DNA of 64,000 nucleotides from Cryptomeria japonica (taxonomy: Eukaryota > Streptophyta > Pinopsida > Cupressales > Cupressaceae): the NCBI RefSeq assembly GCF_030272615.1, contig NC_081414.1, positions 526,485,137-526,549,136 on the forward strand, read 5' to 3'. How positions within the stretch are numbered: position 1 is the stretch's first letter; each line of letters opens with the position of its first letter. This document shows, in pieces, positions 32,804-45,402 of the stretch. The notes under the pieces were generated by a model. That model made no database searches. It was given only the letters and a program-made list of their open reading frames with translations, and was not told the origin of the DNA. The translations under genes and the position numbers were made by a program.

Positions 32804-35800
32804 TGATAACTCAATGATGAATGGATAGTACCAAACTGGTACTGAGAGGGGGGTGGTGAATCAGTACATACAAAAACACAATCCTAAACCGGTTTGTTAG
32901 TAGACATTGTGCTTTGACAGACAATCAGTAACACCGGTCTTAAACAGAGTACAACCGACAGAACCCAGAATAACTGAGACAAGCATAAACCGGTTGACAC
33001 TTATCTTGTCATACATTCTAATACTTCATTTCCATTTCACCCTAGTGCATGAACATGTAATCTATCATCAAAAGATATATAAGCAGCTAGATCAACATGA
33101 TTTACCTTCAGACACAAATCACTCAAACCATCACAAGAATATCACCACACATGACACAAATTTTTCACGTGGAAACCCAACTGGGAAAAACCGTGGTGGG
33201 GATGAATACCCACAAGCTGTTTTTGAACTCTTTAGAAGTTTGCTCTATTAGGAGCCTTGTCTAGTTAAGGACTAATACAATAGGTTTTGTTAGGAACCGA
33301 TCCTGTTAGGGATCACCTGGTTAAGGGATGGCTAGAATACCCAGTTAAGGGTTAAACCCTGTTAGAGGTTACCTTGTTAGAGAATTTCAAGAACTCAATG
33401 GTTTTGAGTCACCCTGTTTAAGGATTTATAGCAAGCCAGTTAAAGCTACCCTGTTAAGGGATTTCCCAACTATTGAGGTGGTTAGAGATCAACAGGTCTT
33501 ACAATGATCAGGTAACAACACTCAATGCCAATGCAAATCCGCTTTAGCTCCTCTTCACCTTCTGCACTTACACTTTGTAGGTATCACTTCTCTCTTCTGG
33601 TCTAGCAAGAATCACGTATCTCTTCTCTTGGATACACACACACAACTTTTGCCAACAACCTCAGAAAGAAACACAACATCGACCTTATAGGAAATAGATT
33701 GGTCGGTAGCATAAACCCTAAACCCTAAACCTATTAGGTTAAGGAATTCAAATGGTTCAATCCTGATCATTGAGCATATTTCATTAAATGCAACAGTCTT
33801 GATCCAATCTCAAGACATTCTTCATCATTCATTTTCCACTGATTTCATGGCGGCTGATAACCCATCACACGTTATCACCATTTACAGACTTCACACATTC
33901 CCGAGGTAGATAGGGACAATCTCCTTCATGCAAGATCCTTCACGCGCATAAAGGTGATGTGGCAACATGATCTGTTCTTCGTTACAATGCTAACTCATCA
34001 CACAAAGTCACCGGTTGAGCCACACATGCTTGAAGCACTTCAACCGAAAACTCTGATGTTGAGACTACCAACCGGTAGTCATGCAAACCTTCCATGTGCT
34101 GATTCCCATAACCACATACCAGTTCACCTTAAACAAACACACCGCTTCACTTTGGTACAAATGTCGATTCACAGTGTTATACCAGTTCTCACATATACCG
34201 GTTCTTGGTAACATACTGGTTCTCTCCTCTTCAGCATATTGACATCAATGAGAACATACAATGTCATCATGTCCTTATGCCGGTTCACATAATGCCTGTA
34301 AGGTTTTGATGCCAATAGCTAACAAGATGAGAGGGGGGGGTGAATCATACAAACTTAATCTTCCATAAAATCAACAGATTCAACCTCGGTAACTTATACT
34401 TTAGCAATATAATTAAAAACCGCTAAACATGCAAACTCATAAACACATAATCATCATAACACATATAACACCAGATTTAACATGGAAACCCAAATAGGGA
34501 AAAACCACTGTGGGATTTTGGACCCACTAAGATATATACTCTTCTAGAGTATGCTCGGTTAAAAGCAAATCTTGTTAAAGATTACAAACACATTGCTAGA
34601 TGTGACCCGGTTAAGGGATTTCCCTCAGATCTGTTAGGATCTTCACTTTGTTAGAAGTGACCTTGTCAAAGGATTTCAAACACTCATTTAGAATGTCACC
34701 TTGCTAGAGGGTTTACAAATAAGACTGTTAAGTCCACTCGGTTAAGAGATTTTCTATCACTTACAAAATAACAGTAATAAATATATATCTGCAACTCCAC
34801 ATCTAAAATGCTAAAGCAAATTCTTATTTGCTCAAAACAATCTTGTCATAGGACTTATCTTGTCCCTCTGTTGGGCTTCTTACTTTGTTATTCAAACAGG
34901 TCTTCAAGCTTCTATTTTCGGTAATCACTATGTAGCATCCTTGTGCTTACACTTGCCCGCATACATTGTTCATCAATAATTTCTTATTTATAAACAATTT
35001 CTAACCGCTTAATCTCCTTGATCAATATTTCCCATGATCAATCTTAGCCATCAGATCTTCAATCTTGACTAGGTTCAATGCATCCTTCGATCTGAAAACA
35101 TTTTACCTTGCCTAGGGACTTGCATTCCTTTCTTGGAACTTGCACAAGGTTATTGCGGTTCAATCTGCACTGTAGATCTTCCTGCTGATCTTCTATTGCC
35201 ATAGATCCTTAACAAACTTCATGCATGACATACCAATCATTTATACATCTCCAGCTCATCATTGTCCTTCATTAAATAATGCTTTTATCCATCTAATGCG
35301 ATCTGTAATAACTTGGTTGCAACTCGGTAAATACTAAACTTTACTCGGTAGACATTCTGCCTTCATTAATCGATATCAATAACCTTAGGGTTTACCGACT
35401 AGGTTCCTTAGGGTTTACCGACTAGGTTCTTTGCTCGGTAACATAGTATAGTATTAACCATACAATCAACAACATTTGTAGGATATCAAAAAAATCTAAA
35501 CATCATGATCTCATCATTGTCTAACTCGGTAATAGTTGCCCATTGAATAACTTATTTCTCCCCTTATTCATCACATTCTTTCTATGTCACTTACTGACCA
35601 CTTAATACTCATCAAAACAATCTTCTCAAGATATGGCAACATCATACTGAATCAGAAAATCAATTTCTTGAAATCAATGACAAAATAATGTTATAAAGAT
35701 AGTTATCATCCTTTTTCAGTTATATCAAATAATCTCCAACAACCTTCTCAATATCCTTAATGAATATCAATAATCTTTCTATTGAAAATGCCACCCTGTT

Positions 35801-36655
35801 AAAGGATTTACAGCAAGCCGATTAAAGCTACCCTGTTAAGGGATTTCCCAACTGTTGAGGTGGTTAGAGATCAACAGGTATTACAATGATCTCATAACAG
35901 TACTCAATGCCAATGCAGATCCACTTTAGCTCCTCTTCACCTTCTGCACTTACACTCTGCAGGTATCACTTCTCTCTTCTGGTCTGGCAAGAATCACGTA
36001 TCTCTTCTCTTGGATAAGCACACACAACTTTTTCCAACAACCTCAGAAAGAAACATAACATCGACCTTATAGGAAACGAATAGGTCGGTAGCATAAACCC
36101 TAAACCTATTAGGTTAAGGAATTCAAACAGTTAAATCCTGATCATTGAGAATATTTCATTAAATACAATAGTCTTGATCCAATCTCAAGACATTCTCCAT
36201 CATTCGTTTTCCACTGATTTCATGGTGGCTGATAACCCATCACACGTTATCACCATTTACAGACTTTGCAGATTCCCAAGGTAGATAGAGACAATCTCCT
36301 TCATGCAAGATCCTTCACGCGCACAAAGATGACGTGGCAACATGATCTGTTCTTCGTTATAATGCTAACTCATCACACAAAGTCACCAGTTGAGCCACAC
36401 AGGCTTGAAGCACTTCAACCGAAAACCCTATTGTTGAGACTACCAACCGGTAGTCATACAAAGCTTCCATGTGCCGGTTCACCTTAAACAAACACACCGC
36501 TTCACTTTGGCACAAATGTCGATTCATAGTGTTATACCGGTTCTCACATATACCAGTTCTTGGTAACATACCAGTTCTCTCCTCTTCAACATATTGACAT
36601 CAATGACAACATACAATGTCATCATATCCTTATGCCGGTTCACATAATGCCAACA
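32804..36655 (-). mobile_element. Mosaic LTR insertion, target duplication AAGAC
   Basis: The outer ends match the LTR family of 8666-10187 in reverse: TGATAACTCAATGATGA at 32804 and ATAATGCCAACA ending at 36655, with AAGAC on both sides. Inside are an almost complete LTR (32804-34298, missing its last 4 bases), a related but divergent LTR-like segment (34299-35787) and a truncated LTR copy (about 35793-36655). Either a small two-LTR element was invaded and deleted, or unequal exchange between related LTRs built the mosaic. No coding region is present. Confidence 0.75.
34299..35787 (-). repeat. Divergent LTR-like segment within the mosaic
   Basis: The architecture is parallel to the surrounding LTRs: a GAGAGGGGGGGTGAATCA run near one end, an ACATGGAAACCCAAATAGGGAAAAACC block, and repeated GTTAAGGGATTT-like words. 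The sequence is otherwise different and uses CTCGGTAA in place of CCGGT words. ATGCC occurs at both edges but may be coincidental. It is probably another subfamily of the same LTR type. Confidence 0.55.
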
Positions 36656-37330
36656 AAGACTTCATCCAGTTTGTCATCATAAGCTTTATGTCATCCGGTT
36701 CTATCTTGTTACCAGACTTATCTATCAAATCCTTCTGCAAATTCATGCCATCTTCCAGTATAACCTCTACACTCGGTTCCTCAGCACTGTGACTTTTCTC
36801 AAGACTCAAATTATTCACCTCCTTGTCTTTCTCATTCAAAGAAGCCAATGTGAACTTATACCCATCCTTCTCAATATTGATTAGGTTTCTTCTACAGTCA
36901 TAAATAGATTTTCTATCAAACTGCCAAGGTCTTCTCAATAAGACATGGTAAGCACCCATAGATACAACATCACACAAGACATCATCCCCAAAAGGACCAA
37001 TATGAAAACTCACCAAACATTTATCCTTTACTTCTAACTTTTGATCATCTTGTAACCAACTTACCCTATAAGGACAAGGATTCTCAAGCCTCTTCAATCC
37101 AAGATTCACTACCTACTCCTCATATACCAAATTATCAGTACTTCCACTATCCACAATAACCTTGCAACACTTACCACCTAATTTGCACATAGTCCAGAAA
37201 AGACTCCTTCTTTGAGTAGGTCCGATATCTTCACTACATGACCGATTTGGGTATGCAGACTTCAGGTTTGGCAGAGGTGGCAACAATTTATTATGAATGA
37301 AAGAAGGTAAAATTGAATCATCATATAAGG
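36656..37330 (-). pseudogene. Ty3/gypsy retropepsin fragment
   Basis: This is the aspartic protease part of a gypsy Pol. On the minus strand, reading from 37330: CKLGGKCCKVIVDSGSTDNLV with the catalytic DSG (Asp codon 37149-37151; quoted in part), then an in-frame TAG (37113-37115), then LGLKRLENP-PYRVSWLQ and a LLRRPWQFDRK segment in place of the family's LGRPWQ-type flap-side motif. The sequence then runs into a Glu/Asp-rich linker and is interrupted at 36656 by the LTR insertion. It is a typical chromovirus-like protease and spacer (family knowledge). Reverse transcriptase and gag were not found nearby. Confidence 0.8.
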
Positions 37331-37586
37331 TGATTTAAAAAATACTATCTTATTGCTCAGTTTTGAAGCCAAACCCAATTGGAAATGCGATTACCTCATT
37401 GCCATGTGTTGAGACCTCACTCTTGGGATAAGCCACATTTATCTTTGTCACACACGAAGGGAAGGAAATAAATTTATAGACATACTAGAATCATTAGGCC
37501 CATTTTTGAATCATTTGAAAATATGGATGGTATTTATGATAGCTTAGATACAGTTCATGTTGTTATCTTTGAGTACATAAAATATC

Positions 37587-39100
37587 ATGATGGAGTATAA
37601 TCCAAGGATTTCCTTTTTCATTATTATTGATGCCCTTTTGGCTAGTCATTTATATTTTAGGTGGTGGATGTCTTTTTCTAACAACAATGTCACTTTTCTC
37701 TTTGCTCATAAGCGTTGTCGTGCTCATATTCTTGGTTTTGGTTCTCCCTATCTAGTTTTTTTCTCTAGATTCTTTGTGATAATTATGGGGGGAGACCTTA
37801 TTCAAACTAAACCTAATAATTGTGACAAGTTCAAAAGTAATGCCAACCTATGGCATAAGGTGGTTAAGGGGAACCTCACCAGTTATGTTGAAGCCATGCA
37901 TGGTTTTGATCTAGAGCTTTACAAAAATGTTGCTCAGTTTTGGGAGAAGAGGGAGGTGAACATTGGGGGAATTGCATTCAAAGTCTCCTTAGACTTGATC
38001 ATTTCTATCATTGGTTTACTGCGGGAGGGAATAAATTTTCAAAAGAAGCCAAAAGAATCTTACAAGGAGGAATTTTAAGAGATTTTTCAAGCTCGACAAA
38101 GGGGTTTCAAGGTTACTAAGCAGGTATAATAGAGAAGATCTTCTTAAAATTTAGAAGGATGTTGCCCTTTTACTTATGAATAACTTCACTTAGGATGGGT
38201 AATTTAAGAGATTTTAGACCCAACTTTTCCTTGTGCTAAACCACATAGGTATAGAATAAAAATGAATTTTGCCTTCTAGCTTTTTTCTTCTTTGACTCAA
38301 TCAATTTCTAGAGCCAAGTCTAAATATTCCCTTCCCCTTCATCAAGGTTTAATCCTTAGGCTTTATCCCCATCCAGTGGGCCCCTTCCCCTTAGCCCCTT
38401 TCTAGACCCTAATTTAGTGGTGCTCTTAGGTGCCCCTATTGCAAAACTTAACCCTAAATCTGCCACTTCTTCTAAACCCAATCTATTTTCTACCCACTTT
38501 AACCCTATTAGAAGTGCAAAATAGGAAATATCCCCTAATCTACCTTTAAATAATGTGGAGTTATTGGATTCAGATGAGGAGGAAGTGCCTGAGGATTTTG
38601 TGTCCTCCTTGGTTTTAGATTTTTACTAGTCTCCTGCAGCCTCAAAGGATGATGCCCCTTTTCTCCCCGAACAGGTTGTCTCTAACCCCAATCCCAACCC
38701 CACTAATTTGATTGCTAAGGTGTCAAGGATGGAAGAGAGCATTGGGCGATAGGAATTAGTTATTAAATGGCTCTTCTTGTAGTTAAATGTGGCTATTAGA
38801 AAGATCAACATGCTTGAAGCACTGGTTGAGGCAGGAGCTAGGGCTGATAAATGGGTGATGGAGGAGGACGGACGAGTCTAGGAGGTTGCTAGCAATATGG
38901 CCAGAAAGCTTGATAAATGGGATAAGATTGAGGGTATTTTGAATGACCTTAGTGAAAAGGTGTGTTATATTAAGGAAAGTAAGGAAGTAATGGAGCTAAA
39001 GGAAAGCCAAGAATTCCTTAGGCAAAAAGTTGAAAAAATATCTAAGTTGAGCCAGGAGATGGCCTTGAGGAATTTAACTTCCTTATAGGCTATTCAGGAG
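37587..39100 (+). pseudogene. Decayed unrecognised ORF with related copy at 53.3 kb
   Basis: An open frame to 38078 is followed by stop-interrupted coding-like sequence to about 39086. The first part contains MGGDLIQ, then LWHKVVKGNLTSYVEAMHG and VNIGGIAFKVSLDLI, which align with the protein at 53310-53903. After that come a Pro-rich region (38320-38520), an acidic stretch and a predicted coiled coil (38897-39086: repeated KL/EK heptad-like pattern). Stops near 38078, 38625 and 38751 break it. The family is not recognised. N-terminal globular domain plus coiled-coil tail resembles a nucleic-acid-binding ORF1 or a transposon-associated protein, but this is speculation. Confidence 0.45.
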
Positions 39101-39489
39101 GAAATTGATCACGAGAAACTGTAATGCAAGACACATGCTATGTCTCTCTCTTCTCCTTTGGAGCCCCCTACCTATGCGATCAAAGCTACTCAAGATTCTG
39201 GTACTCTAACTTCTATTAACAAGAAAATTTATTTCTCTGATAAAGTCATTGGTCTATATAAATAATAGCAAGAGGGTAACGCCTCTGCCCAATAGAACAT
39301 CTCTATGTGCCTTTGGCAGTTGGTTAGTTGGTTTTTGGGTTTTGTCTCTGGTCTTTGTTTTGTCATTGGGTGGTACCTCGCTGGTTTTGGTATTTTTTTG
39401 TCTTTGGCTAGGTGTGCATTCCTCATTCGCCCTCGGTGTTGTTGTTTTAGCGGTTATGTAATGGTTCAAGCCTATCCCGCTATTAATTA

Positions 39490-42313
39490 ATCAAAACTTT
39501 AGAACTATTTAATTTTATTTAGAATTCTGGATCTTTTGGTTTTTTTAAATCTATGATATTGTGTTTTGGTTATCATGTACATGCTCTAAATTTTTAATAA
39601 TGTCATCACATGGGATGGAAATCATTGCATAGTGGGTTGTGCTAAAATGAAGCACTTTGTGATGCAAAAGTAAATTTGTGATGCATTTATCAATTGTAAA
39701 ATTAGGTATTAATGCATTGAATATCTTATTTGTCACTGCTTTCTCTAATGGAAGCAAAGACAAAAAAATTATTATTTACTATTATGCCAATTATTATCAA
39801 TATGCGCCAACAAGGAGGAAACCAATAGTAAGTTCTACAATAATAATAATTAGTTAAAGATATGAAAACTATTTATAACTTTTAATTATTAATTTTTTTT
39901 AAAATTACTATATAATACTTTAAAAACTATACCAATTTTTTAATTATCTTTACCAAGCTAATAAAATTATTATCAAATTTTCATATATATGGATTGCATG
40001 AATCCAATTCTAAGATGGTTTTGCCAATGTCATGTGCAACTCAAATCTTACAAATAAAACATATTGAAGTTTAAATCCACATTCACAATATCCCAAAAGG
40101 TCCTCACAATATTTCTTAGTATCTATAATTTTTCTTGACATTGACCTCAGATCCAAATACACCCACCATTTATGAATGCAAGTTTATATAGCAACTTTCA
40201 TTACAGATTTAATAATTTATTATTCACTTTTTTGTACACATAAGTTTTTTTAATTTTAAGTACTTATAATAAGCTATTAAATACAAGTACTTATAAGAGT
40301 GACATGACTCTTTGTGTTCTCCTCATCGAATTCATCCTAGACCACTCTAATAATTTATATTTGCAAGTGTTTTATTTGATTATTATCAACTATACTTTCG
40401 AACATATTACAAAGTAATGACATCAATACATTTTTTCTTTAACTAATTACTATCAATTATACTTATGATTAAAGAATTAACTAATCAATTTATAAAGTTA
40501 TACTCTACAAAAAAACTATCAATATTTAACAAATATTTATTATAAGAAACAAACTCAAGTTCAACTATGCTAAGTTAGGGATATAGATACCAGTTTCAAA
40601 ATCAACCAAACAATCCATGATGGGCATGGTCGTTAATGTCACAACTTGCATATTTTCAATTCTTATGTCATCGACTTGGGGTGTGTCTAAAAGTTGTTTG
40701 CGATAAAGATAGTACCCCTTTTTTTCTTTTTTTTTGCAGGGGGGGTGGGGGTTGTGCATTATTGACTAGTGACTGAGTTCAGATCATGCTCCGTCAGGAG
40801 CTATCAAGAGCTCTTGGTTTTGATTGTCAATCTAAAATCTAAATGTCTAACAATTTATCTCTAAGAAGATTCCAAGTTTGACAACAGAAATGTAACAAAA
40901 TTGAATTAAGCTGGAATCATGGAATTTCCTAAAAAGCTTGAAATTACTTTTAAACATAGGAATTTGAATCTAGATTGGGTGCTGAAAGTAGATCTAATTA
41001 CGCTTGCAGAATCTGAAATCTAATTACGCTTGCATAAATCAAACATAGCACCTAAAACCATGATCTAACTTAACAATAATTTTGCTCCCATTTTTCACCA
41101 TCAAACTAACCATCTTATTAACCATGTTATTACCAAACTAATCTACAACAATTGTACAATTCAAACAACAATGTAAAACTAAAGATTACTTCTCCTAACA
41201 GTAACATTCAACTTCAAAACTAATATTGATTACTAGAAAGAAATCACCAACAGTTAAAACTTAAAATCTCAGTGAATAAGAACTAAAGTGAATTAATCTA
41301 AAACTTTGAAATTGTAGAAGAACTTAAATCACAACAAAGATCACCTCCCTTTGGTCGAGTGGGCCTTGCTCTTCCTCTGGTGGGATCTTGAAACACAAGA
41401 ACTGAGATCAACTTTCTACTTTCATTGATATGTACTTCTGAAAGGAAGTAAAACAGATTTTGAGAATTACAAAAGGTTCAGCTCAACTGAAACCAAGTAC
41501 TGACTAATTTTCCCGATTTCTAACTTACTACTTAATCTGAGAACAATGGGATATATAAATATTCTTATTCAAATTTCAAACTAAGGTTACCTGCCTAAAG
41601 TGATAGTAACAACAGGAAAAAAAGAAACTGAAGGAAATAAATCAACTTTGAGATGAAGTTGAGTTATGAAAGATGTCAATGAGGCAGGAAAAGAAAGAGA
41701 GATCAAGGGAGATCTTTTATTTTGAAATAACTGGAGGTTATCATCTTCTATGCGGCAGTTGTCATGAACCTTGTTGAATTCTCCTTGTTTACTCAAAAAT
41801 GTATTTAAAAACACATAAATGAAGATAAAACAGAACTGGAAGATATAATTCTTATTACCATCATATTATCATCATTTAAATAAGCAAAAAGATAAACATT
41901 GCATCATAAACATTACTTCTAATATTACTTATAATTTGCAGAGTATCATAGTAAAAAGTAAATAAACATGTGTGCAAATAAGGTATGTCGCTAGGCATAT
42001 TAGTATGAAGATTAATAAAAACATAAAATATAACTATAATAAAAGTGTAATGTTTCTTCCTCACTCCTCATCAATCTACAATGACTCTTTCGTAATAAAT
42101 CACTTGTTGGTCACAATTGTGCCTAGCATGATTCAAACTTGGAGTCAATTTGAAACTTAATAATTATAATCTCCATCGACCTAGTAAATACATCGGTATA
42201 CTCAACTTTAAAGAATCAATCTCTAAGCTAAATTTTGTCTTTGATTTCAAAGTGTTAAAAATCCAACTTCATAATTATTTTGTCACAAATCTTCCATTAG
42301 TGGTGGATACTTG
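39490..42313. other. AT-rich non-coding stretch, nothing recognised
   Basis: No coding domain or paired repeats. The region includes a G-rich run (40736-40752) and sequence near 41340-41820 with normal base composition but no identifiable frame. It ends at the possible target-site bases ACTTG (42309-42313) next to an LTR. Confidence 0.45.
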
Positions 42314-43904
42314 TGTAATAACCCACTTACATATCCAAAAACTCAACTGATTTTTTTTTTTTTTTAATATATAAAAATATTGATTTCTTATTCTTACTTA
42401 TTCTTATTTACTTTTTTTTATTCAATCACATACATAGGGAATAATTTTTTTTTCCCTAAAAATCCAAAGAGATGAATATGTTTCTAAAAAGTACAGAGAC
42501 GAACTTTTGTTTTTTGTAATGCACAAAGATGAATGTTTTCCTAAAATCCACACATGAATATTTTCCTAAAATCCAAAGAGATGGGTATTTATCTAACATA
42601 CACAGAGATGAATATATTCTGTTTTTGTTTTCTTTATTCTGATTTTATATTACTTTGGCAATAGATTTATTTTTGTTCAAGTTATTCTAATATATATATT
42701 CCATTCTAAAAAAAATCTGATTTTTTTTGTAAAATAAAGAAAGTTGATTGAGGAAAAGATTTCAGATTAAACAATACTCGAATTTGTATATGCATATTTT
42801 TAAAGAAATCTATTAACCAATTTATTTCCTACATGCAGAATAAAAAAGAAGATTTTTCTTTTTCTTTTTTTGAATAGAAAAGCAATTTATTACATGTATT
42901 TGATTAAATCAATTAACAAAAACTGAAAAAGATTTCCTTGCAAAAATCTGAAATGGATAAAAGAGATTTCTTTCAAATAAATAAAATTAAAATATAAACT
43001 TTCTTATGTGCAAAATTTTGAAAGAGACGAGAAGAAGATTTTCTTTGAAAAGAAAAAGCAAGCAATGAATGTGCAAGAGGGGAACCTGGATTTGAATGAA
43101 GAACTTTGCTAACCTCCTTCAATTCCTCCTTGAAGCTTGGTAATTATCTTCTCCAAAATCCTGCAACACATCTACAAAATTTCTCTTACAACTAACATGG
43201 TATTGAAAATAAATTCATAAGAATTTCAAGACTACTTTATCATCCAAAAAACAATGAACTCCCCTTTTTTGAAAATTTAGAACTCAATATATAGAAAAGA
43301 GAGTCATTTTCCCACTACAAAAGAAATTAATTGATTTCTATATTATTTTCCCCAAATAATTTCATGCAAAATGATTAATTGTCATAGTGGGGGTTACATG
43401 CAAAAAAATTAAATTTGAAATTCTCTTTTAGAACCTTCTCATTTCCTCCTACAACATGTGCTAAATAGCATATTGAGAAAATAAACAATTTATAAATTAA
43501 TTTCATGCAAAAATGATTGTTGTCATAGTGGGGGTTACATTTGACCATGGATTCAAAATTCAAATTTGAATTCTCTTCCAAAAATGCATTTTGTAACTCC
43601 TTTGTCATAAAAATGCCATGAATAGAATTATTCTTGTCATAGAATAATTTTGTAACTCCCATGTCATATATTTGCTAAATATAATATTTATTCTTTAATA
43701 TTTTAAATTGTAAATTTCTTTTCTAGAGTCTTCTTATTTCTCCTACACCATGTGCTCAATTAGGATATTGAGAAAATAAGCAATTTTCAAATAAATTATG
43801 ACCTCATGTGTGTTTCACCACTTAAATTCTTTTTTTATTTATTTAAAAAATTCAACCTCATTTCAATTTATATTTTCTTTCTAACTTTACTCATAAAATT
43901 AATA

Positions 43905-43979
<75 letters not shown>

Positions 43980-44018
43980 CAGCAAGTCATATCAAGGTCC
44001 AAAAAGAGGGTTATGACA
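42314..44018 (-). repeat. 3' LTR of the minus-strand gypsy element (1705 bp)
   Basis: The ends TGTAATAACCC (42314) and GGGTTATGACA (44018) are inverted with respect to each other, defining the LTR. It contains a (TAG)n microsatellite and pieces such as TGGGGGTTACAT that occur twice (about 43388 and 43530), a small internal duplication of about 140 bp with the motif TTGTCATAGTGGGGGTTACA. Confidence 0.85.
43905..43979. repeat. (TAG)n microsatellite, about 24 units
   Basis: A pure GTA/TAG triplet run inside the 3' LTR near its outer end. The matching part of the other LTR is missing, so it is not known whether the expansion is old. Confidence 0.95.
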
Positions 44019-45402
44019 TCCTTCCCCCCTTAAATTGTGCATCGTCCCGATGCACTAATTATAACCTTAAAAAGAGTTTGCTAATTCATAACGAAAGTGA
44101 AAACATTTATTGCATCATAATTGAGTCTTCCCATGTAGTATTCCTTTTATCATATTGATTCCATTATACTTGAATATAACAATCTCTTTGTTGCACAATT
44201 GGTATTGGCGCTTCTCCAAGACTCTGAATGGCTCTATCATTATTCCCTCTAATTCCTAAGAGGATCATTCCTTACTTCATCAAACCTTAGCAGATAAGTT
44301 ATCCTATTTTAATTTCCCCTATTAGTATTGTATCCATCCCTTTGATTTTGATATGATGTGGCTTCTTTCAGATAAATTATTGTATTGATCCTTGTTGAAG
44401 TTTGCATTTCCCTTGAATTCATGCTTCGCCTTGAATGATTGATTCATGTTAAAATTCTATCTTGTTATTGCTAGGGCTTGAATCTTCCTTTCTTGTTCTT
44501 TCAGGTACTTCCTTCATGCCTACGAGTCTATGCACATCAACTTCTACCCCAAGTTGGTATTGAGCTCCAAAAATGAACTTTTTGATTTGACCCTTCTCAT
44601 ATTTTGACACATAGGTACACACTTTAACAATTTGACAAACTTATTTCAATATTGTTGAGTTGTCAAAGCCCCTTGTCGAAGATTATAAAATTATGTTACC
44701 TTCTCATTGAAGAATAATGTGATAGCCTCCTCTTATGAAAATGGCGAATAAATTGATCTCATGTGATTATATCCTTGTTATACCCATTTGTTCTTTAGTA
44801 TTAGTCCACTAACAAGTTGCATCTCTAGTGAGTTGATAGGAAACCCCATAATGTCTTAATTGTTTCACTAAAGTCCTTTAGTTCAATGTATTTTCCCTTT
44901 TCATTCAACCAATCCTTAGCTCCTTCACCTATTTCTTTCCTTTGAACATAGGTTGGTTAATTTCCTTGAAATCCTTAGATAGCTCCAACATATTGTCTTC
45001 CCTCATTTCTTCAGTCATTGCCAAGTTCTCATTTTCAATCCCACTTCTATTTACTTGATTTCATTTTGCCTTGCTCTAAGGTCTCACATTGATTGTTCCA
45101 TAGAGTTCATCTCATCTCTTTGCTTAGTTAATAATTGGTTATAGCTTCTACTCATATTCCATTATTCCCTTGGTCTTGTTGATTTTCATCATTGCTATCT
45201 TCCCTTTGACTCCTTGTAGTGGTGGTATGTTTTCCTCTTCCACATTCCCTGTCATCTAGGTTCACTTGAAATTTGATTCCCTTATTCAATTCTTGATTTC
45301 AGATATAACAATTCATCTTTACTACTTCCAAGATATTCTTCTAGATTGCATAAGTTGAAGTGAGCTCAAGGCCTAGACTTGAACCTTCGCTCTAATACCA
45401 CA
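44019..45402 (-). pseudogene. gag-like remnant between the LTRs
   Basis: On the minus strand, pieces such as GAKDWLNEKGKYIELKDFSE and a following FIRHFHKRRL segment resemble the core of gypsy Gag proteins (an acidic helix, then a W-x-F-x-x-x-F/Y-type region). The frame is broken by many stops. No protease, RT or integrase is present. It depended on other elements or was reduced by deletion. Confidence 0.5.

Noticed and set aside
33700-33735. Telomere-like AAACCCTAAACCCTAAACC
   Set aside because: Only two to three units, and the same words appear inside the related LTR copies (9215 inverted and 36095), so it is ordinary LTR sequence and not an interstitial telomere.
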